The notes under the pieces: generated by a model
Told to the model about the DNA's origin: nothing
Databases searched by the model: none
What the model saw: only the letters and a program-made list of their open reading frames with translations
Made by a program: the position numbers and the translations under genes
Part shown: positions 11,793 through 22,112 of the stretch, one piece after another
Position numbering within the stretch: position 1 is the first letter of the stretch
Layout of the letters: the number at the start of each line of letters is the position of its first letter
Assembly: GCF_016801865.2 (NCBI RefSeq)
Contig: NC_068937.1
Span: forward strand, 119,385,225 to 119,449,224
Direction: 5' to 3'
From: Culex pipiens pallens
Lineage: Eukaryota; Arthropoda; Insecta; Diptera; Culicidae
Length of the DNA stretch: 64,000 nucleotides

Positions 11793-12312
11793 GGTGTCTA
11801 CCCGTAGTTGCTACCCTGTACAGACTAGGACCTCCAAGAATTGCTCCGTGGACCACAGATGAAGAGTAGGAACCAATCATCACCACTGCACAACTTACAA
11901 ATGTCCCTATCAGTCAATCACAGCGCCGGCCACGACCAGTGGAAAGATGGTAAGATCACGGGGAAGTGGATAGGAATTTTAGTTCGATACTTGAGTGATG
12001 AAGACCGCTAAATCGGCTGCGTCTTCGACAAAGTATCACGAGAGATTTGAGGGGGTTAGCAAGACGGGTGTGAAGCCAGGATTCACCTAATTCTTCGATT
12101 CATCTTGAAAGCTTTCCAATTCGGTTCACCAAGCTTTTTGTGGTGAATTCTGGTCGTGTTAAAAGTTCAATATTTGCCTAACAAGTATGCAACCAGTAAG
12201 TTCTTGAGTTCAACTTGTATACAATATTGCATTGTCCTGTTCTTAAATTCACAGATTCCAATCAAGTTTCTTGGATTATTATAGCATTCCTAATCCTAAT
12301 CTAGTCAACTAA
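11793..12312. other. Moderately GC-rich stretch, possible retroelement remnant
   Basis: The block at 11797-12060 resembles retroelement 3' sequence in style (short T-poor segments such as gttgctaccctgtac). The phrase gttgctacc recurs inside the retroposon at 13271-14069. No boundaries, tail or frame could be fixed. Confidence 0.25.
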
Positions 12313-12385
12313 GCCTCGATGGTCTGGTGGTTAGCATTTTGTCTGCTGACCCAAAGGACGGGGGATCGAACCCCGAGCCGCGAGC
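12313..12385 (+). repeat. tRNA-like sequence (SINE or degenerate tRNA), plus strand
   Basis: An A-box-like tggtctggtggtta (12320-12333) and a B-box-like gggatcgaacccc (about 12363-12375) sit at tRNA spacing, with a well-paired T arm. The acceptor ends do not pair and the anticodon arm is irregular, so it is probably not functional. It converges on a second tRNA-like unit at 12447-12515. Confidence 0.55.
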
Positions 12386-12446
12386 TAATAAATTTTGCGT
12401 TCATGTTCAAGTGTTCAGAATTCCTTCTTTCTGTAATTTCTCGATA

Positions 12447-12515
12447 GGAGCAGATGGGAATCGAACCCATAACCTTCGGCTTACAAAGCGAACAGCGTAA
12501 CCATTCAGCCACGCC
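12447..12515 (-). repeat. tRNA-Thr(TGT)-like sequence, minus strand
   Basis: Read on the minus strand there is an A box (tggctgaatggtta), a B box (gggttcgattccc) with a perfect ATGGG/CCCAT T stem, and a seven-base loop TTTGTAA giving anticodon TGT (Thr). The acceptor stem GGCGTGG/CTGCTCC has one mismatch and two wobbles, and the anticodon stem has one mismatch. A genuine but weak tRNA gene is possible; a tRNA-derived SINE is more likely given the second tRNA-like unit facing it. Confidence 0.5.
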
Positions 12516-13019
12516 TAAACCCTAAAAAAAACTCGTACAAATTTAATCGAACAAAGACATCATGTATTGTGCACCCGGAGATAAAAGCTTCCCCCTTTCA
12601 ATCCGGAGCATTTCCGGTTACTTAGGACTTCATTCAGTGATTGTGTCCAGGTGATTTTGGCAATTCGTGTGTCTGTGTGTGAGAGTCATCTCATTCAACA
12701 CACACTACCGCAAAGAGCCATCAGGTATCGAGAATGACCCATTGAATGTGGCATTTTTGGACCGCCTTGGTCGTTTTTGTGAATTTTCCAGTCTATACGA
12801 CCGGTCTTCTGCGGTTCACTTTGTGCTCCTGCGTTTTTTAAAAGTCTGAATAGGAAAGAAATCAACCCAGGTCCGAAGAGTTCGTTACCCTTGGCATGAA
12901 CTGAGAGTGTTGTAGACATATTCTTCACATTTTTATAGAGAAGAAGGGGCAGCATTAACAATGCTTAGAATTTAACCTGAAATTTGGGCTTTTTTTATAA
13001 TTTTGAAAGGAATACCACA
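12516..13019. other. Unannotated stretch, no gene seen
   Basis: No repeat, RNA gene or protein family is recognised here. Confidence 0.35.
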
Positions 13020-13270
13020 TATGGGTAATTCTCTAACAACTCACACGAAATCGGGAAAAGTTCCCCGACCCCTCTTCGATTTACGTGAAACTTTGTCCTA
13101 AGGGGTAACTTTTGTCCCTGATCACGAATACGACCCCTTGAATTTTTGAACATGCGAAAAAATAGGCGTTTTTCAATAATTTGTAGCCGAAGCGTTGATG
13201 AGATGGAAATTGGGTCTCAAAAAGACTTTTATGTAAAATTAGACACCGATTTGATGGCGCACTTAGAATT

Positions 13271-14069
13271 GAGCATGAGCATGAGAGACCACCCATGGTT
13301 GTCCTTCTCCGTTGCTGAACAGGACCGTAATATCCTATCAATACAACCGACCATACGCTTGAACGATCTAATGGTGTTTCCCTTATCAACAGCATGTATG
13401 AATGCGTTGAAAAGATAAAACATCAAGATCATTAAAACTAGATCTGAAGCAAATAGGTAACAGTCATTGGCCACCAACGGCGCCCGCCATGTCAGTTTGT
13501 AGATCTCGGGGGATTGGGACGGGAATGTTAGTTAGCACAGGTTGCTACCAAGGGTGGGTTCTATACGATATCCACACCCCCACGTGTGCCGGAAAACTAC
13601 TTCTACTTGGGATTTTGTTAGTGGGTAAGGGTAATGGCCAGGATTCAACATAGAGGATGATGATGCGACCCAATAATCAATCAATTTTGTTTAATGGTGT
13701 GATGTATTATGCATTCTCAAGGCAAACAGTCGGAGGATGCGGATGAGATTATTCCCGGTTATTTGGTGTTGAGTTTAGCATAAATGATTTTATCTTAGAC
13801 AGCCGGCTGTGGAAAGATAAAACCAAATAAAATGCGAAAACGCGAAACCGCCCGGACCGAAAAACACACACAATCGAAAACGGCAACGAAAATCCTGCGT
13901 AATGACCGCGACCCGCACCGTTCAAATTCTCCAAAGCAACTGTCAAACAATCGCGAAATCACCCGGGTCGAAATACACACACAATCGGGGTAAAAACAAA
14001 GACGGAAACGGCAACGAAAATCCTGCGTGATAACCGCGACGCGCACCGTTCAAATCCTCCAAAGCAACT
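13271..14069 (-). mobile_element. 799-bp retroposon with 24-bp target-site duplication
   Basis: The insertion is bounded by an identical 24-bp direct repeat at 13247-13270 and 14070-14093, and copy B at about 44283-44306 shows the uninterrupted site. On the minus strand the element begins with two tandem units starting agttgctttggag (14069-13942 and from 13941 to about 13840) and ends in a short CATGCT repeat at 13284-13271. A long TSD plus a simple-repeat 3' tail is typical of target-primed reverse transcription. Short minus-strand frames exist but no RT is present, so this is a non-autonomous or internally deleted non-LTR element. Confidence 0.8.
13840..14069 (-). repeat. Tandem 5' monomers of the retroposon
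   Basis: Two units of about 128 and 102 bp share the start agttgctttggag and blocks such as acgcaggattttcgttgcc and cgattgtgtgtgt. Tandem 5' monomers are known as promoter units in some LINEs; that role here is inference. Confidence 0.65.
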
Positions 14070-14250
14070 CGATTTGATGGCGCACTTAGAATTCCGGAAA
14101 AACGTATTTTTCATCGAAAAGACACTAAAAAGTTTTAAAAACTCTGCCATTTTCCGTTACTCAACTGTAAAAATTTTTGGAACATGCCATTTTGTGGGAA
14201 ATTTAATGTACTTTTCGAATCTACATTGTCCCAAAAAAGTATTTTTGTCA

Positions 14251-14543
14251 TCTATTCTATATATATAAAATTTCGACGGTTTTGTTCGAACGCGAATCAG
14301 TTCAATACGGAGCGTCGGATCAAGGTGCTTTTTGTTGCGTTGGGTTCGTATAAGCCCAAAGAAGGTTCTTACGCTAACTAATTGACACTTTGGTCACTCT
14401 GGAACCGATTCCGGAGCATCGGCAAATTGTATGGAGAAAGTTACGTAAAATCATATTTTGATCACAGGAGGCTGAATAGGCAAAAAATCAAAAAACGTCA
14501 ACAAACAAAAAAAGGCAGAACGAAGTTTGCCGGGTAAGGCTTG
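14251..14543 (+). mobile_element. Non-autonomous Helitron-type element, copy 1
   Basis: The element starts with TC (tctattctatatatataaa) and ends with CTTG, inserted between A and T of the host sequence. Copy B at 44461-44480 (gtcatttagaac) is the empty site and shows no target duplication, as expected for Helitrons. Eleven to twelve bases before the 3' end is a hairpin, GGCA(G)AAC-GAA-GTTTGCC. A sister copy is at 43497-43784. It has no Rep/helicase frame. Confidence 0.85.
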
Positions 14544-14546
14544 TTT

Positions 14547-14900
14547 AGAACAAAAATTTTATTTTAAAATTTCGTGTTTTTTCTAACTTTTTAGGGTTAT
14601 TTTTTAGAGTGTAACTTTTTTCTACAAAATTGTAGAGCAGACAATTACAAACATTTTGATATATAAACATAAGGGGTTTGCTTGTAAACATCTCGAGTTA
14701 TCGCGATTTTACGAAAAAAAGTTTTGAAAAAGTTGGTCGTCGTCGATCATGGCCGTTCATCGTCACCCGCGACAGACACGGACGACGAAACAAAGAGAAA
14801 CGCAAAAAGTAACTCTTTCAAAACTTTTTTCGTAAAATCGCGATAACTCGTGATGTTTATAAGCAATTCCATTATGTTTATATATCAAAATTTTATTTTT
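14547..14900. repeat. Palindromic core of repeat P3 copy A
   Basis: Inverted arms are readable as 'cgcgattttacgaaaaaaag' on the left (14701-14720) and its complement on the right (about 14824-14845). The loop at 14732-14810 is the reverse complement of the loop in copy B (44662-44739), although the outer sequence on the left is in the same orientation in both. Confidence 0.75.
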
Positions 14901-14954
14901 TTTATAAAGGAACATAAAAGGCTGCAAAAGATTCCACGTCAAACAGGAAAGATC

Positions 14955-15420
14955 CAAATCAAAAGTGCTCCGATTTGGCTCAAATTTGTCATGGGCGATC
15001 CTTGGCCAAAATAATAAGACCCGTATTTTTTTTAACGATTATGGTGCTTCTTTTTGAAATAGGGTGGTCCTAGAAATGACGTCGATTTTCGCAAAAAACC
15101 ACATTCATCAAAAAATCATTTCTCTGGAACGGCTGAACCAATTTTAGGGCGCCACGTGGAAAAAGAAAGGTTATTATTTTTTTATTTTTTTTTCAGCTAA
15201 CGTAATAGTTGAAAAGATCCTATGAAAATTTCATTTGCTGATTTGAAGATCTCGAGACCAAAAAGCTCACATCTAGAAATATTTTCCCTGATTCCTTGTA
15301 TTTTTTTACATAACATATTCAAAAATTGCGAATATCCATTAACAGGATTCGGAGATAATTTTGGTGTTACATGCAACAATGACGAACCGCCACAATTTTC
15401 CATACAAACTTTGGCTTTAG
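14955..15420 (+). repeat. Diverged single arm of palindrome family P2
   Basis: Order-preserved matches to 10560-11010 include aaaagtgctcsgattkggctc, ataagacccgtatttttt, gtcgattttcgcaaaaa, acataacatatt/act and ccattaacaggattcsgaga. The other arm is absent. Divergence is much higher than between the two arms at 10524-11792, so this copy is older. Confidence 0.65.
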
Positions 15421-17607
15421 AGCAATTCCAGCTCAAATCATGAATTTTTCTGGTACTTTTGTACCCGACCCGACCCTAGGCTTATATAAGCCATTTTTGT
15501 GTATATGGAGCCAATTGCAGTCAAAAGTGACATTTGAGTAGGGCGTAAGTTGTTTAAATATTTTTGTAATTTAAAAATAACTGTAACTCCAAGCCGTTGC
15601 ATCGTATCAAAAAATGGTCAAAGACAAACTTGTAGGAAATTGGATAGGCTTTCTGAAAAAATACACGGAAAGAAAAATACACGTGAATTCTATAAAAAAA
15701 AACTAAAATTTTAAGTTTTAAAGTTAAATTTAAAAGTGATGCCACGTATTTTTTTTGGTTCAAAATTTTTGAAAAGATGTTACAAAAAGACTCACGAAAA
15801 ATGCAGGATGGTATGTCTCTCCTGAAAAAATGCAATTTTTTTTTTACTAAGACTGTTTTTTTAAGTGATCTAAACGTCAAAAGTTTCTAAAACCGATAGT
15901 GGGAATCGATTCCTCAGACAATTTTACATAAAAGTCTCCATATTGACCATTGTCCTATGTCCAATCCTTGTGAAAAAGAGGTTTTTTAGGATTTTTACCA
16001 TTCCTATAAGATAGACTTGATTTTTCAGTCTCGAAAATAATTTGACCGGAAAGCTCGTCCAATTTCCCATAAGTTTGCCTTATACAGCTATTTAATTTGA
16101 TGCATGGGCTTACAGATATAAGTTTAATTACATTGCTCAATTGCTATGCGTGATTCTATTCCAGTTTTTTTTTCATTGTAAAATCAAATTTCAATGATTT
16201 TTTGAACTCAATCTCTGTTTCGAATTTAATGAACGTAACTAAAAAGTAGCAAAGGTTTGAACCAGAATCTCGAACATTACCCGCCCATGGATTCCACCAC
16301 GTCTAGCCATTTCGCCCTTCCAAAAACGCTTAACTCGCGGTCAACAGCCAGTCAGCCAGGGGTTGCTGGCCGCCGGTAGCGACAGTAGATCCATTTTCCA
16401 AACACCCAACCTACCCTCACATCCGGCACTCTACTTTGCGAAATATGCTTTTGATGCAGAGACACCGTGCCACCAGTAGTCACCCAACCACCAGGTTTGA
16501 GTGCGCCCCGGGGATGAAAAATGCATGAATGTCGTCGGATTCGCTCACACTCACCTGGGCAGGACGTTTGGCCACACTGGTAGAAATTTTCTTAAAATAT
16601 GAAATCTTTTTTTATAGTTTAAAACAATCAAGATGTAAAATTTAATTAAAACAAAATGTTTCATTTAAGAATTTTGTGTCTATCGAAGAATTGCACCAAG
16701 GAAAAAGTTGGCACACATTTCCGAGCTTTTGTAGTAACGGCAACAAGCCAAAGGATAAAGTTGCGCTTCCTTACTCGATGGACCGTCTCCGTCTGTAGGT
16801 ACGGGTTCAAGCTGGCTTCGTACTTCAAACAGAACAGTCCTCCCCCCACCCTTAACCCTCTCCGGCACACTAAGCCATGTCTGGAAAATGAGAAAATAAT
16901 TTGCCCACACCGGTCGGATGGGATTGTATGTGTGTACGTACCTGTGTTCAATGCAGTTGGCAACACTGGCTTTGACGGCAAACATTTCCAAACAAAGTTT
17001 GGGAGGGGGAATGGAAGGAGAAAAATACAGAGAAAAACGATACCTGGTTGTATTTTGTAAGATAATGACACAGACAGACAGTCCTAAACTTTTGCCAGCA
17101 ACCGAAAGCAGGCAAATCAGAGCGTACGTGGGTGAGGCCGGGGGAGAATTTTCCAACCCGGTGAAATATGAGTTTTTAATGACTGTGCATGGTTTATTAT
17201 TTTTTTTGGAACGGTGGAAGGAAAGTGGAACTGCCAGGAATACTGCACTCAGTTGGAATTAAAACAAAAATATCTCAGAGTTACCAGCACCAGATATTTG
17301 AACATTTTATTTTATTCTAATGGTTAATTGACACATTTTGGAAATTGAAAACTAGAAGATTTTATAAAATAATAAAACATGACTTCTTAACTTCAACTGA
17401 GTGTACGCTGTTGTAAGTTACCAACCCAGTTAACGAATGTTTGAATTTAGAGGCTCTAGCAGGAAGGCTGGTGCGGAATCCGACTAGATAAGGATTTTTT
17501 TGTTGCTTCTTGTTTCTGGAGACATTCAGTTGGAGGATGGGGATCTAATTGGGGAATCGTTTTGTCTTGCAATTTGGAGCGAGCAGAAATAATAACAACC
17601 AATTTCT
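15421..17607. other. Unannotated stretch, no gene recognised
   Basis: GC-richer between 16260 and 17160, where overlapping frames of 114-158 codons occur on both strands (16656-17262). None shows a family signature, and the overlap on both strands argues for chance. The rest is AT-rich without clear repeats. Confidence 0.35.
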
Positions 17608-17609
17608 TA

Positions 17610-17756
17610 CACTGAAATATAAAAAAAAAAAAACTACCAAATTCTTTTATTCTAGGAATTTTGCCTCCTTTCCTTATTTAGTAATTGGGTTTTTCGAATT
17701 ACTAAATAAAGAAAGGAGGCAAAATTTTCTAGAATATAGGATTTTTTTTTTCAGTG
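17610..17756. mobile_element. 147-bp hairpin MITE, TA target
   Basis: TA dinucleotides flank both ends (17608-17609 and 17757-17758). The ends read CACTGAAA and TTTCAGTG. The interior is a near-perfect hairpin: the segment at about 17652-17691 (attctaggaattttgcctcc onward) is complemented by 17702-17735, around the loop gggtttttcg. TA targets suggest a Tc1/mariner-type mover. Confidence 0.85.
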
Positions 17757-17918
17757 TAGCTTTTGATGAGGTCTTTATGAACGAATCTACAGGTTCAGTT
17801 TATTAATCTTGAATAAAATTCAACAGCTATGTTTGTGGGAGCAATCTTAGCAGATTTCAAATTAGTAGACAGCATTAGTATAGCATACAGCAAAATATTT
17901 ACTTTACATACGTAGCCG

Positions 17919-18862
17919 TAGGGTAGAGTGAGACACGGGGAACAATGATAAAATGGACAAGGCGTAGTTTCAACCAATCATGCACATATTTCGGGGAAAG
18001 GTGTGTCTACTGGATACACGTCTGCCATATAAGTGGCTTCCGACTAGACTATAAAGTCAACTTCGATATAAGTGGCTTTGGTGGACGCTCCCTTGCCAAG
18101 TTATTCATAAATGTTTGATTCTGAGGTGTAAAAGTAAATTATGGGCAAAAATTACTTTTTCGCTTGCCATTAACACCAAAACTATCATTTCTTCGGATTT
18201 CTTTCGACGTTCCAAAAGGGATGAGTTGGGCTACAATGTCCTTTCGTTAGGTTTAACCAATATTAAGAATATACCCAGAATCCAGAGCTGTCTCATTGTT
18301 CCCCACACCTTTCAGCCCATGAGTAACAATGAGATATTTTGATTTTTCTGCATTGAACTTTTAAATTTTTTTTATGTAAATCTTTCAAAACATGAATTTA
18401 AATTTAATTTTGGCATTTTTATTGATTTTTAACTCTATTTAACCAAAAATATAAAGTTATCTGGTATAAATATATGGATTTTACAGAGATTCAATACTTT
18501 TTAGTATAACTTTTGTAAATTAAAGTTTCATGTTGGTAAAATTGCTCTAAAATGTTCAAGGCATGTCACCTGCAATGGAACAATACAAAAACATGATGTT
18601 TTACTAGAAAAGTATTGATTTTCGTAGAGTGTCGCATTGTTCCTAGCTGTCTCGTTGTTCCTGCCAAGTGCGTCTACAATGAGACAGTGGCATAACTCTG
18701 GCTGGAGAGGTCGGATCGATCTCATATTTTGGTCAATGTTAGAATACTATAAATGATAGAAAATGCAACAAAAAGCTCATTTAAACATGCTGATGAAAAA
18801 AATACAAATATCGTTGAAAGTTAAAAACCAAAAGTGTCTCATTGATGACTACCCTGCCCAAC
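17919..18862. mobile_element. Putative DNA element with GGGTA..TGAGACA ends
   Basis: The left end reads gtagggtagagtgagaca and the right end is the inverse of cagggtagtcatcaatgagaca. Internal motifs built on 'ctcattgttcc' recur in both orientations near 17940, 18295 and 18655. No TSD is certain and no transposase is seen. It lies downstream of the odorant-receptor exon. Confidence 0.5.
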
Positions 18863-19162
18863 ATACTTTTTAATATTTTAGACAGCAATGGTTATTTCGT
18901 TTTTAGTTGAACATTAAACTACTAACATCGGCACTTTAGTTAAACATCATTTCATAAATAGTTTTTTCATATGAATTATGCAATGAACAGTTACCTATCC
19001 CAATTAATTTACACATACTTTTTTGTTTAAACATGTGTTGATATTGCTTTTCAGCCATACATCAAGTGTAGTGACATATAACAATCATCAAATACAATCA
19101 ATTTTAACAAAATTGTTTATAGATTGTTTTAATTTATTTGTTGGCTATGATATTAGTTAGCT

Positions 19163-19168
19163 ACTTAC
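19163..19168 (-). other. Splice donor of the odorant receptor exon
   Basis: The minus strand reads GAGGCC|gtaagt, a consensus 5' splice site located just where receptor similarity stops. It leaves phase 0. No matching acceptor followed by a TM7-like exon was identified. Confidence 0.6.
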
Positions 19169-20113
19169 GGCCTCATTCAGCCAAGACACCATTCGAGTCA
19201 AAGTCATGCATTGCAAAGAAATAATAAACAAATGAATTGATGTATGCACAGAGAATAATGTGATGGTCTTCAGACTAGCCAGATACATGGCACCACAAGC
19301 TAAGGTCAGAGCAGTTGAAAAGTACATGATGTAGAACATCCTGTTCAGCATCGACCGAACCCTGTTCAACATAGCCAGGAACTCGACGTGCAGATCGATG
19401 CATTTGCCAAATTCTTCCTGGAAAAACTTCCAGAAGTAGTACTTCATTTTCAGTTCAATTTGCCAAACGCTGCAAGGTTCCCCTTCCATTCTCCACTGTA
19501 CCCGTTGATCGGTGTTTCCGAAAATAACGGAAAAAGTTTGGGCAATCACCTTTACCTCAGCCTCCAGGCCGGTCAGGATCATGTAAGAGACGAGGAAACT
19601 GACTAATATGGCGGAACCTACTCCGAGTGTGAAACAATAATGTATTTTTTGATAAAAATATTGCAAAGTCGGAAAACTGTGTTCAATGTACAACGGTAAT
19701 TTAAACGCATGATGATGAGAAGTATCTATAAATGGGACGCTTGCAAAAGCAACGCAAATTGACGCAACAACAGTAATCACGAGTTTGCGAATATGGTAAA
19801 ATGCATCTCTTCGGATGCCTAGTGACGGTTCAAGACTTCTGCCGAATCTTCTTTTGTTCACGTATCGCTGTTCTGACATTAACGAGTTGTAATGCCAAAG
19901 AACGAGAGCCATTTGAAGAAAAGTGACATCAATTTCCAGTGCTAGTTGAACGCTGCTGAGAATAATTTCGAAGTCTGAACCATTTGTCATGTTGAGAACA
20001 CAATTCCTTTAAATCACAATCGATGGAAAGATCACGAGCACGCGGTAGATGTTCCAGAATAAGCGAAGTTTGACATTTCGCGACTTTAGCCGACCGCCGG
20101 AAACCGCCATCAT
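19169..20113 (-). pseudogene. Odorant receptor (7tm_6 family), 5' exon with in-frame stop
   Basis: On the minus strand an ATG at 20113-20111 opens 34 codons containing a TM1-like FWNIYRVLVIFPSIVI, followed by TAA (20011-20009). Six codons later, in the same frame, 274 codons begin MTNGSDFEIILSS and run to WLNEA. These encode four or five further hydrophobic segments (about LVITVVASICVAFASVPF, YCFTLGVGSAILVSFLVSY, MFYIMYFSTALTLACGAMY, HLFIISLQCMTL) and the loop QEEFGKCIDLHVEFL before the fifth, typical of insect odorant receptors. The exon ends in phase 0 at GAGGCC followed by donor gtaagt (19168-19163). Family members are about 380-400 residues; the C-terminal TM7 exon(s) are not recognised downstream. 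Such receptors form ligand-gated ion channels with Orco in olfactory neuron membranes. The stop makes it a probable pseudogene; an alternative start at the second ATG (19990) would give a protein lacking TM1. Confidence 0.8.
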
Positions 20114-20905
20114 GAAATCAAATCAGTTGAGTAGTCAAAGTCTCGGGATAACGAACGCCGAAACGCAAACACCCGCGACTTGCACTGGTTCCACCAAGAT
20201 CTTTTCGATTGAATGTAATTCATTGTTCATGAGGCGATACTGTAAAGTTTCCAGCCCAAAACTCATCCTTATAAAAGGTCTGATCATTAGGGATTTCCCC
20301 TCCAACATTATACTCAAACAAACAAAGCACCAATCAGCGATCGACAACACTCGATGGGGATCCCATCCTACCAGGAGGGGGCAGTGCGTAAATACCTCCG
20401 GTTGGACCACGACCGATCGGATGACGATATCTGCGTTTTCAAAAATAGAATTTGTCCCTAAGATGGACTAATCGTATCCGAGAAAGTTGTCATTAGGCCA
20501 CGACATGCGAAAAACATGGTGACATCTCCCATTTTTTTAATTCTAATATTGTTTGTTTTATTAGCACATCATAAAAGTGTTGAACTTAATGTTTATTTTT
20601 ACTTACTTTACTGGTTTTGAAATGTATTATTGTAGCGATCCGTCCTTCACAAAATCACAAAGAGACTACTCATAATGTGGGTAGCAGGCAAGTTCAATGT
20701 TCTCTTCCAAGAAACGAAACATTTTAAAAAGCTTCTCATTCGGTTTTCCTTGAAAATTGCTGATACCGGAGAGATCCAGAACCACCCTTTGGTGATGATT
20801 TAACATTTCTTTTGATATTGATTTTTTTTTAAATCATTCCAACAAACAAAACTCACGTTTTATAAGTGCTGAAATATGTGTTTCTTTATACACGTTGTTT
20901 TTTGC
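20114..20905. other. Upstream flank of the receptor, no other gene seen
   Basis: GC content stays moderate to about 20510. Frames of 91 (minus) and 140 (plus) codons overlap at 20049-20471 with no domain. A ttataagg motif on the minus strand near 20270-20275 could be a TATA element for the receptor, but it is about 160 bp from the start codon and unsupported otherwise. Confidence 0.3.
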
Positions 20906-21300
20906 TTAACCCTCTACAGGCCAATTTTTTAGATTTTTTAGATAGAGCAACTTTTGTTCTACTAAAAACTTAACTTCTCTTGTTTTATATTTTTCTTGTT
21001 TCATTTTTAGTATTTTAATTTGCATTTATCATGTTTAGTTTATGTTTGTTTTTGATAGTATTTGGCTTACTCTACCACCTCCTATCATTACCTTTTGCCT
21101 ATCTAGTTTTTTCATGTTTTTACAGTCACTTTTTCAATTTTTTGCTTGTTTTTCACATTTTCTACTATAGAACGATACCATTATCATTTAAATTGTAAAA
21201 AAAATGCTTAGAGGCATAGTCTAGTACTCTACAAAAATTACTGCATACTTATTTTCACAAATGGGGGAAATGTTTGTAAGAAACACAATATAAAAATTGA
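20906..21300. mobile_element. piggyBac-like MITE, left part (copy 1)
   Basis: Starts TTAACCCTCTAC at 20906 and matches 57131-57415 and then 58404-58500 closely (runs such as cttctcttgttttat, ttgcctatcta, gcttgtttttcacattttct). The full copy at 57131-58704 shows TTAA flanks and a matching inverted end, so this copy lacks a recognisable right end. TTAA targets with CCCTC ends fit piggyBac-like elements. Confidence 0.6.
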
Positions 21301-22112
21301 AATAACAAGCCATAGTCTCAACATTTGAATGCAAAAAGTGTTTTAAAATGCATTTTACACTGGTTCAGTTGTTTTGCAATCATTAGTTTGAAAAAAGTAA
21401 GATTTGACGAAAACAAAAAAAAAATATAGCAAAAAAAACTTTTTGCGAAGATGTTTAAATCAACCCAAACATGCTAAAAGCGATTTTAAACGCAGGGGAA
21501 AGCATTTTAAATCAATTTCAGCTGATTGCACTTAAATTTCCATTGAAATTTTTAAGTTTTTTGAAAAATATGTTTTGTGCCCCCTGATTTTTCGGGCCAA
21601 CTTTGAAGGGGGACAAAAAATTTGAATAAAATTTGTACCAGCCTTATTGGCTCATTAGAATTCAAACGGTTTATACACTGGTTTTAATTCCATCGTTTAT
21701 TTTTTCAAAGTTCTGAATCTGAAAATCGTTACTAATTATATTTTGAACTTCATTAGTTTCAATTTCTACATAAAATTGGTCATTTGCAAGTTTCGTTGGG
21801 TTTAAACTAGAAATGAAAAAAAGAACATATTTTCTGCTGGTAGACACCATACTGCCGTTTTACGGCGATATGATGTACACGCCATTGAGGTGATTGAGCT
21901 GTAGACACGATTTTCTGTTTTTGTTCATTTTTTCAATTTAAAATGATTAATTTAAGATCTGCTCTTTAGAAACTGTTAAATAGTGCAATAAAAATGTGGC
22001 CCCTACAAAATTTCTTGTTTTTTCCTATTCTCTACGATTTTAAACCACAAACATCATTTGGCCGGAAAAATAGCAATAAAAAATCACTACTTTTCCTTCC
22101 CAATGATGTATG

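Larger units (their letters stand above)
13020..14900 (+). repeat. Dispersed repeat family P3, copy A (interrupted twice)
   Basis: This matches 44030-44932 along its length: the part near 13060-13270, then 14094-14250, then 14544-14900. The interruptions are a retroposon (13271-14069) and a Helitron-type element (14251-14543). The 3' half is a palindrome whose arms flank a loop at 14732-14810. The right arm is cut off near 14900 compared with copy B. Confidence 0.8.

Noticed and set aside
16656..17262. Frames of 114-158 codons on both strands
   Set aside because: Open on both strands in overlapping positions within a GC-richer block, with no recognisable motif.
18115..18240. Minus-strand stretch resembling a receptor C-terminal exon (SLLERRKKSEEMIVLVLMA)
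   Set aside because: The resemblance to the KxxxxILLxxSQKP-type receptor tail is weak. No good acceptor precedes it, and it lies inside the putative element at 17919-18862.
20049..20471. 140-codon plus-strand frame next to the receptor
   Set aside because: It overlaps the 5' part of the receptor exon and a minus-strand frame of 91 codons. It has no domain.
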